From contig NZ_JOFL01000018.1 of the NCBI RefSeq assembly GCF_000719265.1, positions 95,418-159,417 on the forward strand: a stretch of DNA of 64,000 nucleotides, given 5' to 3'. Below the pieces are notes generated by a model that saw only the letters and a list, made by a program, of their open reading frames with translations, made no database searches and was not told the origin of the DNA. Shown here piece by piece: positions 34,779-43,636 of this stretch. This DNA comes from Streptomyces roseoverticillatus (GTDB taxonomy: Bacteria; Actinomycetota; Actinomycetes; Streptomycetales; Streptomycetaceae). The position numbers were made by a program, and so were the translations under genes. The stretch's first letter is position 1, and each line of letters begins with the position of its first letter.

Positions 34779-36026
34779 GTGAACCATCTGATGCCTTGCG
34801 ACGCCGGGACTGCCACTTCTCAGGGGACGGGCGAGGGGGTGCTCGCCGGTGTGCTCCCCCCGGGGCTGCGTGACGAACTCATCGCGTTCCGGCGGGATTT
34901 GCACATGCACCCCGAGCTGGGCAACCGGGAGTTCCGGACCACGGCGGCGGTCAAGGCGAGACTCCAGCGGGCCGGGCTCTCCCCGCGGACGCTGTCCACG
35001 GGCACCGGGCTGTTCTGCGACATCGGCCGGGAGCCGGGGGTCCCCGCCCGGCCGATGCTGGCGGTCCGCGCCGATCTCGACGCGCTGCCCATCCCGGACA
35101 CCAAGACGGTCCCGTACCGCTCGACCGTCCCCAGGATGGCGCACGCCTGCGGGCACGACGTGCACACCACCGCGGTCCTCGGCGCCGGCCTGGTCCTCGC
35201 CGACCTCGCCGAGCAGGGCCGGCTGCCCAATCCCGTCCGGCTGATCTTCCAGCCCGCCGAGGAGGTGCTGCCGGGCGGCGCCCTCGACGCCATCGAGTGC
35301 GGGGCCCTGGAGGGCGTCGGCAAGATCATCGCGGTGCACTGCGACCCGAAGGTGGAGGTCGGCCGCATCGGCCTGCGGGTCGGCCCCATCACCTCCGCGT
35401 GCGACCGGCTGGAGGTCACCCTGGCCGGCCCCGGCGGCCACACCGCCCGCCCGCACTTCACCACCGACCTGGTGACCGCCGCCGCCCGGATCGCGATCGA
35501 CGTGCCCGCGGTGCTGGCCCGCCGGGTCGACGCCCGCTCGGGCCTCTCCCTCACCTGGGGCCGGATGGAGACGGGCCACGCGCCGAATGTGATCCCGCAG
35601 CACGCCGAGCTCTCCGGCACCGTCCGCTGCCTCGACCTGCACGCTTGGCGGGACGCCCCGGATCTGGTGCACGCCGCGATCGACGAGGTCGCGGCCCTCC
35701 ACCGGGCCAAGTCGGAGATCAACTACGTCCGCGGTGTGCCCCCCGTGGTCAACGACGCCGAGATCGTGGATCTGCTGCGGCGCGCGATGGCCGCCCGCCG
35801 CGGCCCCGACTCCGTGGAGGACACCGAGCAGAGCCTGGGCGGCGAGGACTTCTCCTGGTACCTGGAGCGCGTGCCGGGGGCGATGGCCCGGCTGGGCGTC
35901 CGCCCCATGGGTGATACGACCCGCCGCGACCTGCATTGTGGCGATTTCGACGTGGATGAGGGTTCCATCACCGCCGGAGTCGAACTCTTCACGGCCGCGG
36001 CATTGCTGGACGGACACCGGGTTTAG
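34779..36026 (+). CDS. M20-family amidohydrolase (AmhX/HipO-like)
   Basis: This 415-residue cytosolic metallohydrolase has the M20D metal and catalytic motifs: RRDLHMHPELGN, VRADLDALPI, HACGHDVHTTAVLG, FQPAEEVLPGGALDAIECGALEG (in part), the dimerisation-domain GHTARPH and GGEDFSWYLE. It removes an acyl or amide group from N-acyl amino acids or related small molecules. The GTG at 34779 gives the N-terminus; an ATG at 34791 is also possible. No ribosome binding site is clear. It is monocistronic, between the glycan cluster and the nucleoside importer. The substrate cannot be deduced. Confidence 0.88.
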   Translation: MNHLMPCDAGTATSQGTGEGVLAGVLPPGLRDELIAFRRDLHMHPELGNREFRTTAAVKARLQRAGLSPRTLSTGTGLFCDIGREPGVPARPMLAVRADLDALPIPDTKTVPYRSTVPRMAHACGHDVHTTAVLGAGLVLADLAEQGRLPNPVRLIFQPAEEVLPGGALDAIECGALEGVGKIIAVHCDPKVEVGRIGLRVGPITSACDRLEVTLAGPGGHTARPHFTTDLVTAAARIAIDVPAVLARRVDARSGLSLTWGRMETGHAPNVIPQHAELSGTVRCLDLHAWRDAPDLVHAAIDEVAALHRAKSEINYVRGVPPVVNDAEIVDLLRRAMAARRGPDSVEDTEQSLGGEDFSWYLERVPGAMARLGVRPMGDTTRRDLHCGDFDVDEGSITAGVELFTAAALLDGHRV

Positions 36027-36071
36027 CTGTAGTAAGCACGGGATTTGAGGAGTGCGAGGGAACGTATTGCT

Positions 36072-36087
36072 TGCACATTGGCGTGCA
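36072..36087. promoter_or_regulatory. inverted repeat TGCAC-N6-GTGCA
   Basis: TGCACATTGGCGTGCA lies in the 338-bp gap between the amidohydrolase and the lipoprotein gene. Perfect 5-bp arms make it a weak candidate protein-binding site or part of a stem-loop. Confidence 0.25.
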
Positions 36088-36134
36088 TATTGCCTTCGTT
36101 GGTGCCCGGCCGGACGCGGATCAAGCGTCGCAGG

Positions 36135-36192
36135 TCACGTTGTACGTAAAACCTGGCCGACTGGGGCCAGATCACGTTGTACGTAAAACCTG
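36135..36192 (+). repeat. exact 21-bp direct repeat upstream of the nucleoside lipoprotein gene
   Basis: Two identical 21-bp copies (36135-36155 and 36172-36192) begin TCACGTTGTACGTAAAACC and are separated by 16 bp that contain TGGCC/GGCCA arms. Each holds the pseudo-palindrome GTTGTACGTAAAAC, two mismatches from GTCGTACGTAATAC upstream of gntK. They lie 173-230 bp before the lipoprotein start, which suits a regulator-binding region. No gene is seen in this gap. Confidence 0.6.
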
Positions 36193-36316
36193 TTAGGGGT
36201 CCGGATGGCGGATCCCAGGCGGGACTGGGCCGGATGTGTCTATCAAGGACGCAAACGGGTCAATAGTGGTTCGCCTCGATCCGATAACGGCTTTGTTCTA
36301 CCCCTTTTCCCTCCAT

Positions 36317-36328
36317 CTACGCGCGTTA
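36317..36328. promoter_or_regulatory. imperfect CTACGCGCGTAG-type site before the lipoprotein gene
   Basis: CTACGCGCGTTA matches the perfect 12-bp palindrome found before add, deoC and the ABC ATPase in its first ten bases. It lies 37 bp before the GTG start, comparable to the other sites. Confidence 0.55.
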
Positions 36329-36364
36329 CGATTCCGGCGACCAGCGCCAATGGAGGCGCTTCGA

Positions 36365-37408
36365 GTGAAGGGGCCTCTCGTGCGCCGGGTATCCACCATC
36401 GCTGTCGCGGGCATCAGCACCGCGGCTCTCGCATTCACCCTCACCGCCTGTGGTGAGTCCTCCACCGAGTCCGGTGGCGGCAGCGGACAGGGCGTCGGCC
36501 TCGCCTTCGACGTCGGCGGCCGTGACGACCACTCCTTCAACGAGTCCGCCGCTCGCGGCCTGGACAAGGCCGAGAAGGAACTGGGCGTCAAGAGCAAGAT
36601 GATGACCGCCAAGAACGGCGAGACCGAGGCCGAGCGCGAGCAGCGCCTCAGCTCCCTCGCGGAGAAGGGCTACAACCCGGTCATCGGCGTCGGCTTCAAC
36701 TACGCGAAGTCGCTGGAGAAGGTCGCCAAGGACTTCCCCAAGACCAACTTCGCGATTGTCGACTCGGTCGTCCCGGGCGCCAACGTCGACAGCATCACCT
36801 TCGGTGAGCACGAGGGCTCCTACCTCGCGGGCGTCGCCGCCGCGCTGAAGTCCAAGACCGGCAAGGTCGGCTTCATCGGCGGTGTGGACAACGAGCTGAT
36901 CAAGAAGTTCCAGGCGGGCTTCGAGCAGGGCGCGAAGGAGGCCAACTCGAAGGTCGAGGTCACCTCCGAGTACCTCGGCAGCACCGACAAGGGCTTCAAT
37001 GACCCGGCGGCCGCCAAGGACAAGGCCAAGGGCATGCTCGACCGCGGCATCGACGTGATCTACACGGCGGCCGGCCTCTCCGGCAACGGCTCCATCGAGG
37101 CCGTCGCCGGCCAGAAGGACGCCTGGGCCATCGGTGTCGACTCCGACCAGTACCAGCAGCCGGGCCTGGAGAAGTACAAGGACCACATCCTCACCTCGGT
37201 CGTGAAGAACGTGGACGTGGCGGTCTTCGACATGATCAAGAGCGTCAAGGACGGCAAGCCGCTCACCGGCCAGCACCCCTACCTGCTCAAGGACGGCGGC
37301 GTCTCGCTGGCCACCTCGGGCGGCTTCATCGACGACATCAAGGCCAAGATCGAGGAAGCGAAGAAGAACATCGTGGACGGCAAGGTCAAGGTCAAGTCCA
37401 CCGTGTGA
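36365..37408 (+). CDS. BMP-family nucleoside-binding lipoprotein
   Basis: The precursor has 347 residues from the GTG at 36365, which has GGAGG 8 bp upstream. The signal peptide ends in lipobox LTAC with lipidated Cys29. The mature protein is a PnrA/BmpA-type periplasmic-binding fold: GLAFDVGGRDDHSFNESAARGL, VIGVGFNYAKSLEKVAKDFP, GEHEGSYLAGVAAAL, GKVGFIGGVDNELIKKF and AIGVDSDQYQQP (each shown in part). The family binds purine/pyrimidine nucleosides and hands them to an ABC importer. The ATPase and two permease genes follow, then cytidine deaminase and thymidine phosphorylase. That context supports nucleosides as the ligand. Confidence 0.92.
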   Translation: MKGPLVRRVSTIAVAGISTAALAFTLTACGESSTESGGGSGQGVGLAFDVGGRDDHSFNESAARGLDKAEKELGVKSKMMTAKNGETEAEREQRLSSLAEKGYNPVIGVGFNYAKSLEKVAKDFPKTNFAIVDSVVPGANVDSITFGEHEGSYLAGVAAALKSKTGKVGFIGGVDNELIKKFQAGFEQGAKEANSKVEVTSEYLGSTDKGFNDPAAAKDKAKGMLDRGIDVIYTAAGLSGNGSIEAVAGQKDAWAIGVDSDQYQQPGLEKYKDHILTSVVKNVDVAVFDMIKSVKDGKPLTGQHPYLLKDGGVSLATSGGFIDDIKAKIEEAKKNIVDGKVKVKSTV

Positions 37409-37555
37409 CCTCCCGCCGGTCATCCCCGACCGGCACCTCCCGGCCGGTCCGCGTGACCGGCCGGACCCGCACGGCCTCGGGCCCGGCGCGAGAGAGGACC
37501 TCTCCGCCGGGCCCGTACACACGCCCCCGGCCCCCGGTCGGGGGCACTGCGGTCG

Positions 37556-37593
37556 ACGCTACGCGCGTAGCGTGCTGTTGACGCGTGTAGCGT
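37556..37593. promoter_or_regulatory. double operator: perfect 18-bp palindrome plus variant copy
   Basis: ACGCTACGCGCGTAGCGT (37556-37573) is a perfect 18-bp palindrome containing CTACGCGCGTAG. ACGCGTGTAGCGT at 37581-37593 repeats its right part with one change. They lie 87-124 bp before the proposed ATPase start in a 271-bp spacer with no gene, so the ATPase-permease-cdd-deoA run may have its own regulated promoter. Confidence 0.65.
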
Positions 37594-37679
37594 CGCCCCC
37601 GCCCGTCGGAGCTTCACCCGGTCCCCGCCCGGACGGCTCCGCTCCTTCCTCCCGCTCCCTTCCCCGAGGAGAGTGCGCC

Positions 37680-39419
37680 ATCAAAGCGTCCACCAGTACC
37701 GAAGCCGAAGGTACGCAGGCCCCCGCAGTAGAACTCGAGGGCATCACCAAGCGGTTCCCCGGCGTCGTGGCCAACCACGACATCCGCCTCACGGTCCGCC
37801 GCGGCACCGTTCACGCCCTCTGCGGCGAGAACGGCGCCGGCAAGTCGACCCTCATGAAGATCCTCTACGGCATGCAGAAGCCGGACGAGGGCACGATCAC
37901 GCTCGACGGCGAGCAGGTCACCCTGCACAGCCCGGGCGACGCCATCGCGCGCGGCATCGGCATGGTGCACCAGCACTTCATGCTCGCCGACAACCTCACC
38001 GTCCTGGAGAACGTCGTCCTGGGCGCCGAGAAGCTGCACGGCATCGGCGGCAAGGCACGCGCGAAGATCAAGGAGATCTCCGACGCGTACGGCCTGGCCG
38101 TCCGCCCCGACGCCCTCGTGGAGGACCTCGGCGTCGCCGACCGCCAGCGCGTGGAGATCCTCAAGGTCCTCTACCGCGGCGCCCGCACGCTGATCCTCGA
38201 CGAGCCGACCGCCGTCCTGGTCCCGCAGGAGGTCGACGCGCTCTTCGGCAACCTGCGCGAGCTCAAGTCCGAGGGCCTCACGGTCATCTTCATCTCGCAC
38301 AAGCTCGGCGAGGTGCTGTCCGTCGCCGACGACATCACCGTCATCCGGCGCGGCACCACCGTCGGCACCGCGGTCCCCAGCGAGACCACCCCCAAGCAGC
38401 TCGCCGAGCTGATGGTCGGCAGCGAGCTGCCCTCGCCGGAGACCCGCGAGTCGACGGTCACCGACGTCGAGATGCTGAAGGTGGACGGCCTGCACCTGTC
38501 GGCGACCGACCCCGACGGCGTGGTCCGCGCGGTCCTCGACGGCATCTCCCTGACCATCCACAAGGGCGAGGTCCTCGGCATCGCCGGTGTGGAGGGCAAC
38601 GGCCAGGCGGAGCTCGTCGAGGCCATCATGGGCATGCGCGACCCCGACGGCGGCACGATCCTCCTCGACGGGACCGACATCAGCCACGCGCCGACCCGCA
38701 AGCGGCGCGAGGACGGCATCGGCTACGTCCCCGAGGACCGCCACCGGCACGGCCTGCTGCTGGAAGCCCCGCTGTGGGAGAACCGCATCCTCGGCCACGT
38801 CACCGAGAAGCCCAACAGCAAGCGCGGCGTTCTCGACAACAAGGCCGCCCGCACCGACACCGAGCGCATCGTGCGCGAGTACGACGTGCGCACGCCCGGC
38901 ATCGAGGTCACCGCGGCCTCCCTGTCCGGCGGCAACCAGCAGAAGCTGATCGTCGGCCGCGAGATGAGCCACGCGCCCAAGCTCCTCATCGCCGCGCACC
39001 CCACCCGGGGCGTGGACGTCGGCGCGCAGGCGCAGATCTGGGACCAGATCCGCGAGGCGCGCCGCGAGGGCCTGGCGGTGCTGCTGATCTCCGCCGACCT
39101 GGACGAGCTGATCGGGCTCTCCGACACCCTGCGGGTGATGTTCCGCGGCCGCCTGGTCGCCGACGCCGACCCCGCCACGATCACCCCGGAGGAGTTGGGC
39201 TCGGCCATGACCGGCGCCGCAACCGGCCACCTCGAGCACACCGAGGAGGCCGAAGAGACCGCCGCGGACGGCGGGGACAGCCCCGCCGCCGAGAGCGGGG
39301 AGTCCGCCGAGGGCGAGGAGACCGCCTCCGGCGAAGACACCGCCAAGGGCAAGAAGAACGCCTCCGGTGAAGAGAGCGCCAAGGGCGACGACACCGCGGG
39401 GGAGGGTGACGAGAAGTGA
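37680..39419 (+). CDS. nucleoside ABC importer, double ATPase subunit
   Basis: The protein has two fused nucleotide-binding domains, as in RbsA/YufO-type importers. Domain 1 has Walker A GENGAGKST, a degenerate signature VADRQRVEI and Walker B LILDEPTAV. Domain 2 has a degenerate P-loop GVEGNGQAE, signature LSGGNQQK and Walker B LLIAAHPTRG, in which Asp-Glu is replaced. A roughly 60-residue acidic Glu/Ala/Ser/Lys tail is unusual. The start is odd. GAGGAG at 37666 points, at spacing 8, to ATC (37680), giving IKASTSTEAEG. No ATG, GTG or TTG is in frame near it; the next upstream is GTG 37572 inside the operator. Confidence 0.88.
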   Translation: MKASTSTEAEGTQAPAVELEGITKRFPGVVANHDIRLTVRRGTVHALCGENGAGKSTLMKILYGMQKPDEGTITLDGEQVTLHSPGDAIARGIGMVHQHFMLADNLTVLENVVLGAEKLHGIGGKARAKIKEISDAYGLAVRPDALVEDLGVADRQRVEILKVLYRGARTLILDEPTAVLVPQEVDALFGNLRELKSEGLTVIFISHKLGEVLSVADDITVIRRGTTVGTAVPSETTPKQLAELMVGSELPSPETRESTVTDVEMLKVDGLHLSATDPDGVVRAVLDGISLTIHKGEVLGIAGVEGNGQAELVEAIMGMRDPDGGTILLDGTDISHAPTRKRREDGIGYVPEDRHRHGLLLEAPLWENRILGHVTEKPNSKRGVLDNKAARTDTERIVREYDVRTPGIEVTAASLSGGNQQKLIVGREMSHAPKLLIAAHPTRGVDVGAQAQIWDQIREARREGLAVLLISADLDELIGLSDTLRVMFRGRLVADADPATITPEELGSAMTGAATGHLEHTEEAEETAADGGDSPAAESGESAEGEETASGEDTAKGKKNASGEESAKGDDTAGEGDEK

Positions 39420-40522
39420 AGAAGTTCGACAAGAACAAGGTGATTCTGGGGATCGCCGCCCCGCTCCTGGCCATCGTGGCCGCCATGGTGATCACCTCGG
39501 TCATCATCGCCGCCACCGGCAAGGACCCGTTCCACGCCTACCAGGTGATGATCGAGTTCGGCTCGAAGGCCGACAGCCAGGTCTGGATCATCAACAAGGC
39601 CACCCCGTACTACCTGTCCGCGCTGGCCGTCGCCATCGGCTTCCGGATGAACCTGTTCAACATCGGCGTCGACGGCCAGTACCGCATCGCGGCCTTCTTC
39701 GCCGCCGCCGTCGGCGGCGCGCTCGCGCTGCCCGGCATCATTCAGATCCCGGTCATCATCATCGTCGCGATGCTGGTGGGCGCCCTCTGGGCGGGCATCG
39801 CCGGTCTGCTGAAGACCACCCGCGGCGTCAGCGAGGTGATCAGCACGATCATGCTGAACGCCATCGGCGCCTCGGTCATCGCCTACTTCCTGAAGGACGG
39901 CCGGCTCGCGGTGAAGGAGGGCAACCTGGTCCACACGACTTACCTGCCCGACTCGGCGCACTTCTTCGAGATCCCGACCACGCCCAAGCCGATCTACGGC
40001 TTCGTGATCGTCGCGGTGCTGGCCGGCATCGCCTACTGGTTCGTGCTCGGCCGCACCCGCTTCGGCTTCGACCTGCGCACCGTCGGTCAGTCCGAGTCCG
40101 CCGCCCACGCCTCCGGCGTGAGCGTCAAGCGCATGGTGATCACCGCCATGCTGCTCTCCGGCGCCATGGCCGGCCTCGTCGGCATGCCGACCCTGCTCGG
40201 CGTCTCGTACAACTACGGCACCGACTTCCCCGCCGGCATCGGCTTCACGGGCATCGCCATCGCCCTCCTGGGCCGCAACCACCCCATCGGCATGGTGGCC
40301 GGCGCGCTGCTCTGGGGCTTCCTGGACCGCACCAGCACCCAGCTGGAGTTCGAGGGCTACGCCCAGGAGATCGTCGGAGTCATCCAGGGCGTCATCGTCC
40401 TGTGCGTCGTCGTCGCCTATGAGCTCGTGCGCCGGTACGGCCTCAAGATGCAGCAGCGCAAGGTCGGCGAGGAGCTCGCCGCCCAGGCCCGTAAGAGCGA
40501 GAAGGCGGAGGTTTCCGCGTGA
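39416..40522 (+). CDS. nucleoside ABC importer, permease subunit 1
   Basis: This 368-residue BPD_transp_2-type permease has about ten membrane helices: VILGIAAPLLAIVAAMVI, FRMNLFNIGVDGQYRIAAF, IIQIPVIIIVAMLVGAL and further segments. The conserved FNIGVDGQ loop and the cytoplasmic coupling region (TVGQSESAAHASGVSVKRM) are characteristic of the YufP side of nucleoside importers. The GTG overlaps the ATPase stop (GTGA). It pairs with the next gene to form the heterodimeric channel. Confidence 0.92.
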   Translation: MKKFDKNKVILGIAAPLLAIVAAMVITSVIIAATGKDPFHAYQVMIEFGSKADSQVWIINKATPYYLSALAVAIGFRMNLFNIGVDGQYRIAAFFAAAVGGALALPGIIQIPVIIIVAMLVGALWAGIAGLLKTTRGVSEVISTIMLNAIGASVIAYFLKDGRLAVKEGNLVHTTYLPDSAHFFEIPTTPKPIYGFVIVAVLAGIAYWFVLGRTRFGFDLRTVGQSESAAHASGVSVKRMVITAMLLSGAMAGLVGMPTLLGVSYNYGTDFPAGIGFTGIAIALLGRNHPIGMVAGALLWGFLDRTSTQLEFEGYAQEIVGVIQGVIVLCVVVAYELVRRYGLKMQQRKVGEELAAQARKSEKAEVSA

Positions 40523-41811
40523 GTACGACCTTCACCGCCGCACTCGCCGACCGGCTGAGCGGCAAGAACAAGGACAGCAAGGGCGGGCGCAAGCTCTCCT
40601 ACCCCGTCGTCCTGCTGATCATCGCGGGCGCCCTGCTCCTGCTCTCCGCCCTGCGGATGATCACGGACGCCAATGACCTGACCTCCTCCGGTCAGTACAG
40701 CTCCGCCCTCGCCGCCGCCGTGCCGATCGGCCTCGCCGGCCTCGGCGGGCTGTGGGCCGAGCGCGCGGGCGTCGTCAACATCGGCCTCGAAGGCATGATG
40801 ATGCTCGGCACCTTCGGCGCCGGCTGGATGGGCTGGCAGCACGGCCCGTGGATCGCGGCGCTCGCCGGCGTCATCGGCGGCGCGGTCGGCGGCCTCGTGC
40901 ACGCGATCGCCACCGTCACCTTCGGCGTCGACCAGATCATCTCCGGTGTGGCCATGAACATCCTGGCCCTCGGCGTCACGCAGTACTTCGCCAAGCTGCT
41001 GTTCGGCGCGGAGGGCAGCGCGGCCCAGCAGGCGGGCGGCAACGACAAACAGTCGCCCGTCATGGCCGACATGCCGAACTTCTCCATCCCGGGCCTGTCC
41101 GACTGGCTCGGCACCATCGAGAAGCACCACTGGTTCCTCGTCTCCGACCTCGCCGGCGTCGTCCGCGGCCTGGTCACCGACGTCTCCTGGCTGACGATCG
41201 TCGCCGGGCTCCTCTTCGTCGGCACCTTCTACGTGCTGTGGCGCTCCGCCTTCGGCCTGCGCCTGCGCTCCTGCGGTGAGAGCCCGGTGGCCGCCGAGTC
41301 CCTCGGCGTCAACGTCTACACGTACAAGTACGCGGCCGTGGTCGTCTCCGGCGCCCTCGCGGGCCTCGGCGGCGCGTTCCTCGCCATCGGCACGCACATG
41401 TACTCCGACGGCCAGACCGCCGGCCGCGGCTACATCGGTCTCGCGACCATGATCTCCGGCAACTGGCGGCCGGGCGGCGTGGCCATGAGCGCCGGCCTGT
41501 TCGGCTTCATGGACAGCCTCCAGCTGCGCTCCGGCGGCCCGACCGTCCACGCGTTGCTGCTGCTCCTGGCCGTGCTGCTGGTCGGCTTCGCCGCGTGGCG
41601 GCTGAAGGCCGGCAAGGTTCAGGCCGCGGTCATCGCCGGCGTCATCGGCGCCCTGCTGGTCGTCTGGTACGCCACGACCGACACCGTGCCGCTGGAGCTC
41701 GTCGTCGCGACCCCGTACGTGGCGACCCTGCTCGTCCTGTCGGTGTCCTCGCAACGTCTGCGGATGCCCAAGGCGAACGGCAAGCCGTACCGGAAGGGCC
41801 AAGGAAAGTGA
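40519..41811 (+). CDS. nucleoside ABC importer, permease subunit 2
   Basis: This 430-residue second permease overlaps the first by 4 bp. The family loop LWAERAGVVNIGLEGMMMLG, the GVDQIISGVAMNILALGVTQY helix (in part) and the EAA-like segment RSCGESPVAAESLGVN mark it as the YufQ-type partner. About ten hydrophobic segments are visible. A hydrophilic excursion between two helices (GNDKQSPVMADMP) may face outside. Its stop overlaps the cytidine deaminase start, so import and deamination are translationally coupled. Confidence 0.92.
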   Translation: MSTTFTAALADRLSGKNKDSKGGRKLSYPVVLLIIAGALLLLSALRMITDANDLTSSGQYSSALAAAVPIGLAGLGGLWAERAGVVNIGLEGMMMLGTFGAGWMGWQHGPWIAALAGVIGGAVGGLVHAIATVTFGVDQIISGVAMNILALGVTQYFAKLLFGAEGSAAQQAGGNDKQSPVMADMPNFSIPGLSDWLGTIEKHHWFLVSDLAGVVRGLVTDVSWLTIVAGLLFVGTFYVLWRSAFGLRLRSCGESPVAAESLGVNVYTYKYAAVVVSGALAGLGGAFLAIGTHMYSDGQTAGRGYIGLATMISGNWRPGGVAMSAGLFGFMDSLQLRSGGPTVHALLLLLAVLLVGFAAWRLKAGKVQAAVIAGVIGALLVVWYATTDTVPLELVVATPYVATLLVLSVSSQRLRMPKANGKPYRKGQGK

Positions 41812-42203
41812 CCTCTTCCCCCAACTGGGAGGAGCTGCGCGGGCAGGCCCGGGACGCGATGTCCCGGGCCTACGCCCCGTACTCCGGCTTCCCCGTCGGC
41901 TCGGCGGCCCTCGTGGACGACGGCCGCGTCGTCAGCGGCTGCAACGTGGAGAACGCGGCCTACGGCGTCGCCCTGTGCGCCGAGTGCGGCCTCGTCTCGG
42001 AGCTCGTCGCCACCGGCGGCGGCCGGCTCGTGGCCTTCACCTGCTGCGACCGCCACGGCAACGTGCTCATGCCCTGCGGGCGCTGCCGGCAGCTGCTGTG
42101 GGAGCACGGCGGCCCGGAGCTGGCCGTGGACACGACCACCGGCATCCGCCCGCTGGCGGAACTCCTGCCGGATGCGTTTGGGCCCGCTGACCTGAATCGT
42201 TAA
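41808..42203 (+). CDS. cdd: cytidine deaminase
   Basis: This 131-residue zinc enzyme converts cytidine and deoxycytidine to uridine and deoxyuridine. The zinc and catalytic motifs are CNVENAAYGVALCAE (ligand Cys and catalytic Glu) and PCGRCRQ. N-terminal AYAPYSGFPVGSAALV is the substrate strand. Length fits the small homotetrameric CDA type. GTG 41808 overlaps the permease stop (GTGA) and has AAGGAAA upstream. The uridine produced feeds the thymidine/uridine phosphorylase step of the next gene. Confidence 0.95.
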   Translation: MTSSPNWEELRGQARDAMSRAYAPYSGFPVGSAALVDDGRVVSGCNVENAAYGVALCAECGLVSELVATGGGRLVAFTCCDRHGNVLMPCGRCRQLLWEHGGPELAVDTTTGIRPLAELLPDAFGPADLNR

Positions 42204-42305
42204 AGATGTCCCTAAGCGCCGGAGGAGTTGTTGTTTGCAGCCCCTCCGGGTCACTTTCCGGCCCCGGGAAGACCTGAGGACTACGAACTTAAGGAAAATG
42301 TGCTG

Positions 42306-43583
42306 ATGGACGCCATTTCCGTGATCCGCGCCAAGCGCGACCGCGCCCGTCTGACCGACGAGCAGATCGACTGGGTCATCGACGCGTACACGCGCGGCGA
42401 GGTCGCCGACGAGCAGATGTCCGCGCTCGCGATGGCCATCCTGCTCAACGGCATGGACCGTGCGGAGATCGCCCGCTGGACCGCCGCGATGATCAAGTCC
42501 GGCGAGCGCATGGACTTCTCCTCGCTTCCCATGCCGACCTCGGACAAGCACTCCACGGGCGGCGTCGGCGACAAGATCACGCTGCCGCTGGCGCCTCTCG
42601 TCGCGGCGTGCGGCGCGGCCGTCCCGCAGCTGTCCGGCCGCGGCCTCGGCCACACCGGCGGCACGCTGGACAAGCTGGAGTCCATCCCCGGCTGGCGCGC
42701 GCTGCTCTCCAACGACGAGATGATGGACGTCCTGCGCAACGTGGGCTCCGTCATCTGCGCCGCGGGCGACGGCCTCGCCCCGGCCGACAAGAAGCTCTAC
42801 GCCCTGCGCGACGTGACCGGCACGGTCGAGGCGATCCCGCTGATCGCCTCCTCCATCATGTCGAAGAAGATCGCCGAGGGTACGGGCTCGCTCGTCCTGG
42901 ACGTGAAGGTCGGCTCCGGCGCCTTCATGAAGAACATCGAGGACGCGCGCGAGCTGGCGTCCACGATGGTGGGCCTGGGCACGGACCACGGCGTCAAGAC
43001 CGTGGCCCTCCTGACGGACATGTCCACCCCGCTCGGCCTCACCGCGGGCAACGCCCTCGAGGTCCGCGAGTCCGTCGAGGTCCTCGCCGGCGGCGGCCCG
43101 GCCGACGTCGTCGAGCTGACCATCGCCCTGGCCCGCGAGATGCTCGACGCGGCCGGCATCAAGGACGCCGACCCCGCGAAGGCGCTGCGCGACGGCACCG
43201 CCATGGACCACTGGCGCCGCATGATCCAGGCCCAGGGCGGCGACCCGGACGCGACGCTCCCGGTCGCCCGCGAGCAGCACGTGGTCAAGGCCACGGCCTC
43301 CGGCGTCCTCACCAAGCTCGACGCCTACGCCGTCGGCGTCTCCGCCTGGCGCCTCGGCGCGGGCCGCGCGCGCAAGGAGGACCCGGTGCAGTTCGGCGCG
43401 GGCATCGAGATGCACGCCAAGCCGGGCGAGAAGGTCACCGAGGGCCAGCCCCTGATGACCCTCCACACGGACACCCCGGAGAAGTTCGACTACGCGCTGA
43501 AGGCCCTGGAGGGCGGCGTGGAGATCGCCCCGGCGGGCACGGACTTCACGGCGAACCCGATCGTGCTGGACCGCATCGCGTAA
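42306..43583 (+). CDS. deoA: thymidine (pyrimidine nucleoside) phosphorylase
   Basis: The 425-residue family-II nucleoside phosphorylase cleaves thymidine and deoxyuridine to base plus 2-deoxyribose-1-phosphate. Visible motifs are the helical N-domain (VIRAKRDRARLTDEQIDW), the phosphate-binding SDKHSTGGVGDK, the family signature SGRGLGHTGGTLDKLESI (in part), SKKIAEGTGSLVLDVKVG and the C-terminal swivelling domain. ATG 42306 has AAGGA 10 bp upstream; GTG 42300 is an in-frame alternative. It ends in a strong terminator, closing the import-salvage operon. Confidence 0.95.
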   Translation: MDAISVIRAKRDRARLTDEQIDWVIDAYTRGEVADEQMSALAMAILLNGMDRAEIARWTAAMIKSGERMDFSSLPMPTSDKHSTGGVGDKITLPLAPLVAACGAAVPQLSGRGLGHTGGTLDKLESIPGWRALLSNDEMMDVLRNVGSVICAAGDGLAPADKKLYALRDVTGTVEAIPLIASSIMSKKIAEGTGSLVLDVKVGSGAFMKNIEDARELASTMVGLGTDHGVKTVALLTDMSTPLGLTAGNALEVRESVEVLAGGGPADVVELTIALAREMLDAAGIKDADPAKALRDGTAMDHWRRMIQAQGGDPDATLPVAREQHVVKATASGVLTKLDAYAVGVSAWRLGAGRARKEDPVQFGAGIEMHAKPGEKVTEGQPLMTLHTDTPEKFDYALKALEGGVEIAPAGTDFTANPIVLDRIA

Positions 43584-43601
43584 CTCCGCGAAGCCCACGA
43601 G

Positions 43602-43636
43602 AAAAGCCCCCGCTGCGGCGGGGGCTTTTCTTTTTA
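43602..43636 (+). terminator. rho-independent terminator after deoA
   Basis: A perfect 12-bp stem, AAAAGCCCCCGC / GCGGGGGCTTTT (43602-43613 and 43618-43629), has a 4-base loop and is followed by CTTTTTA. It closes the nucleoside operon. Confidence 0.9.
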
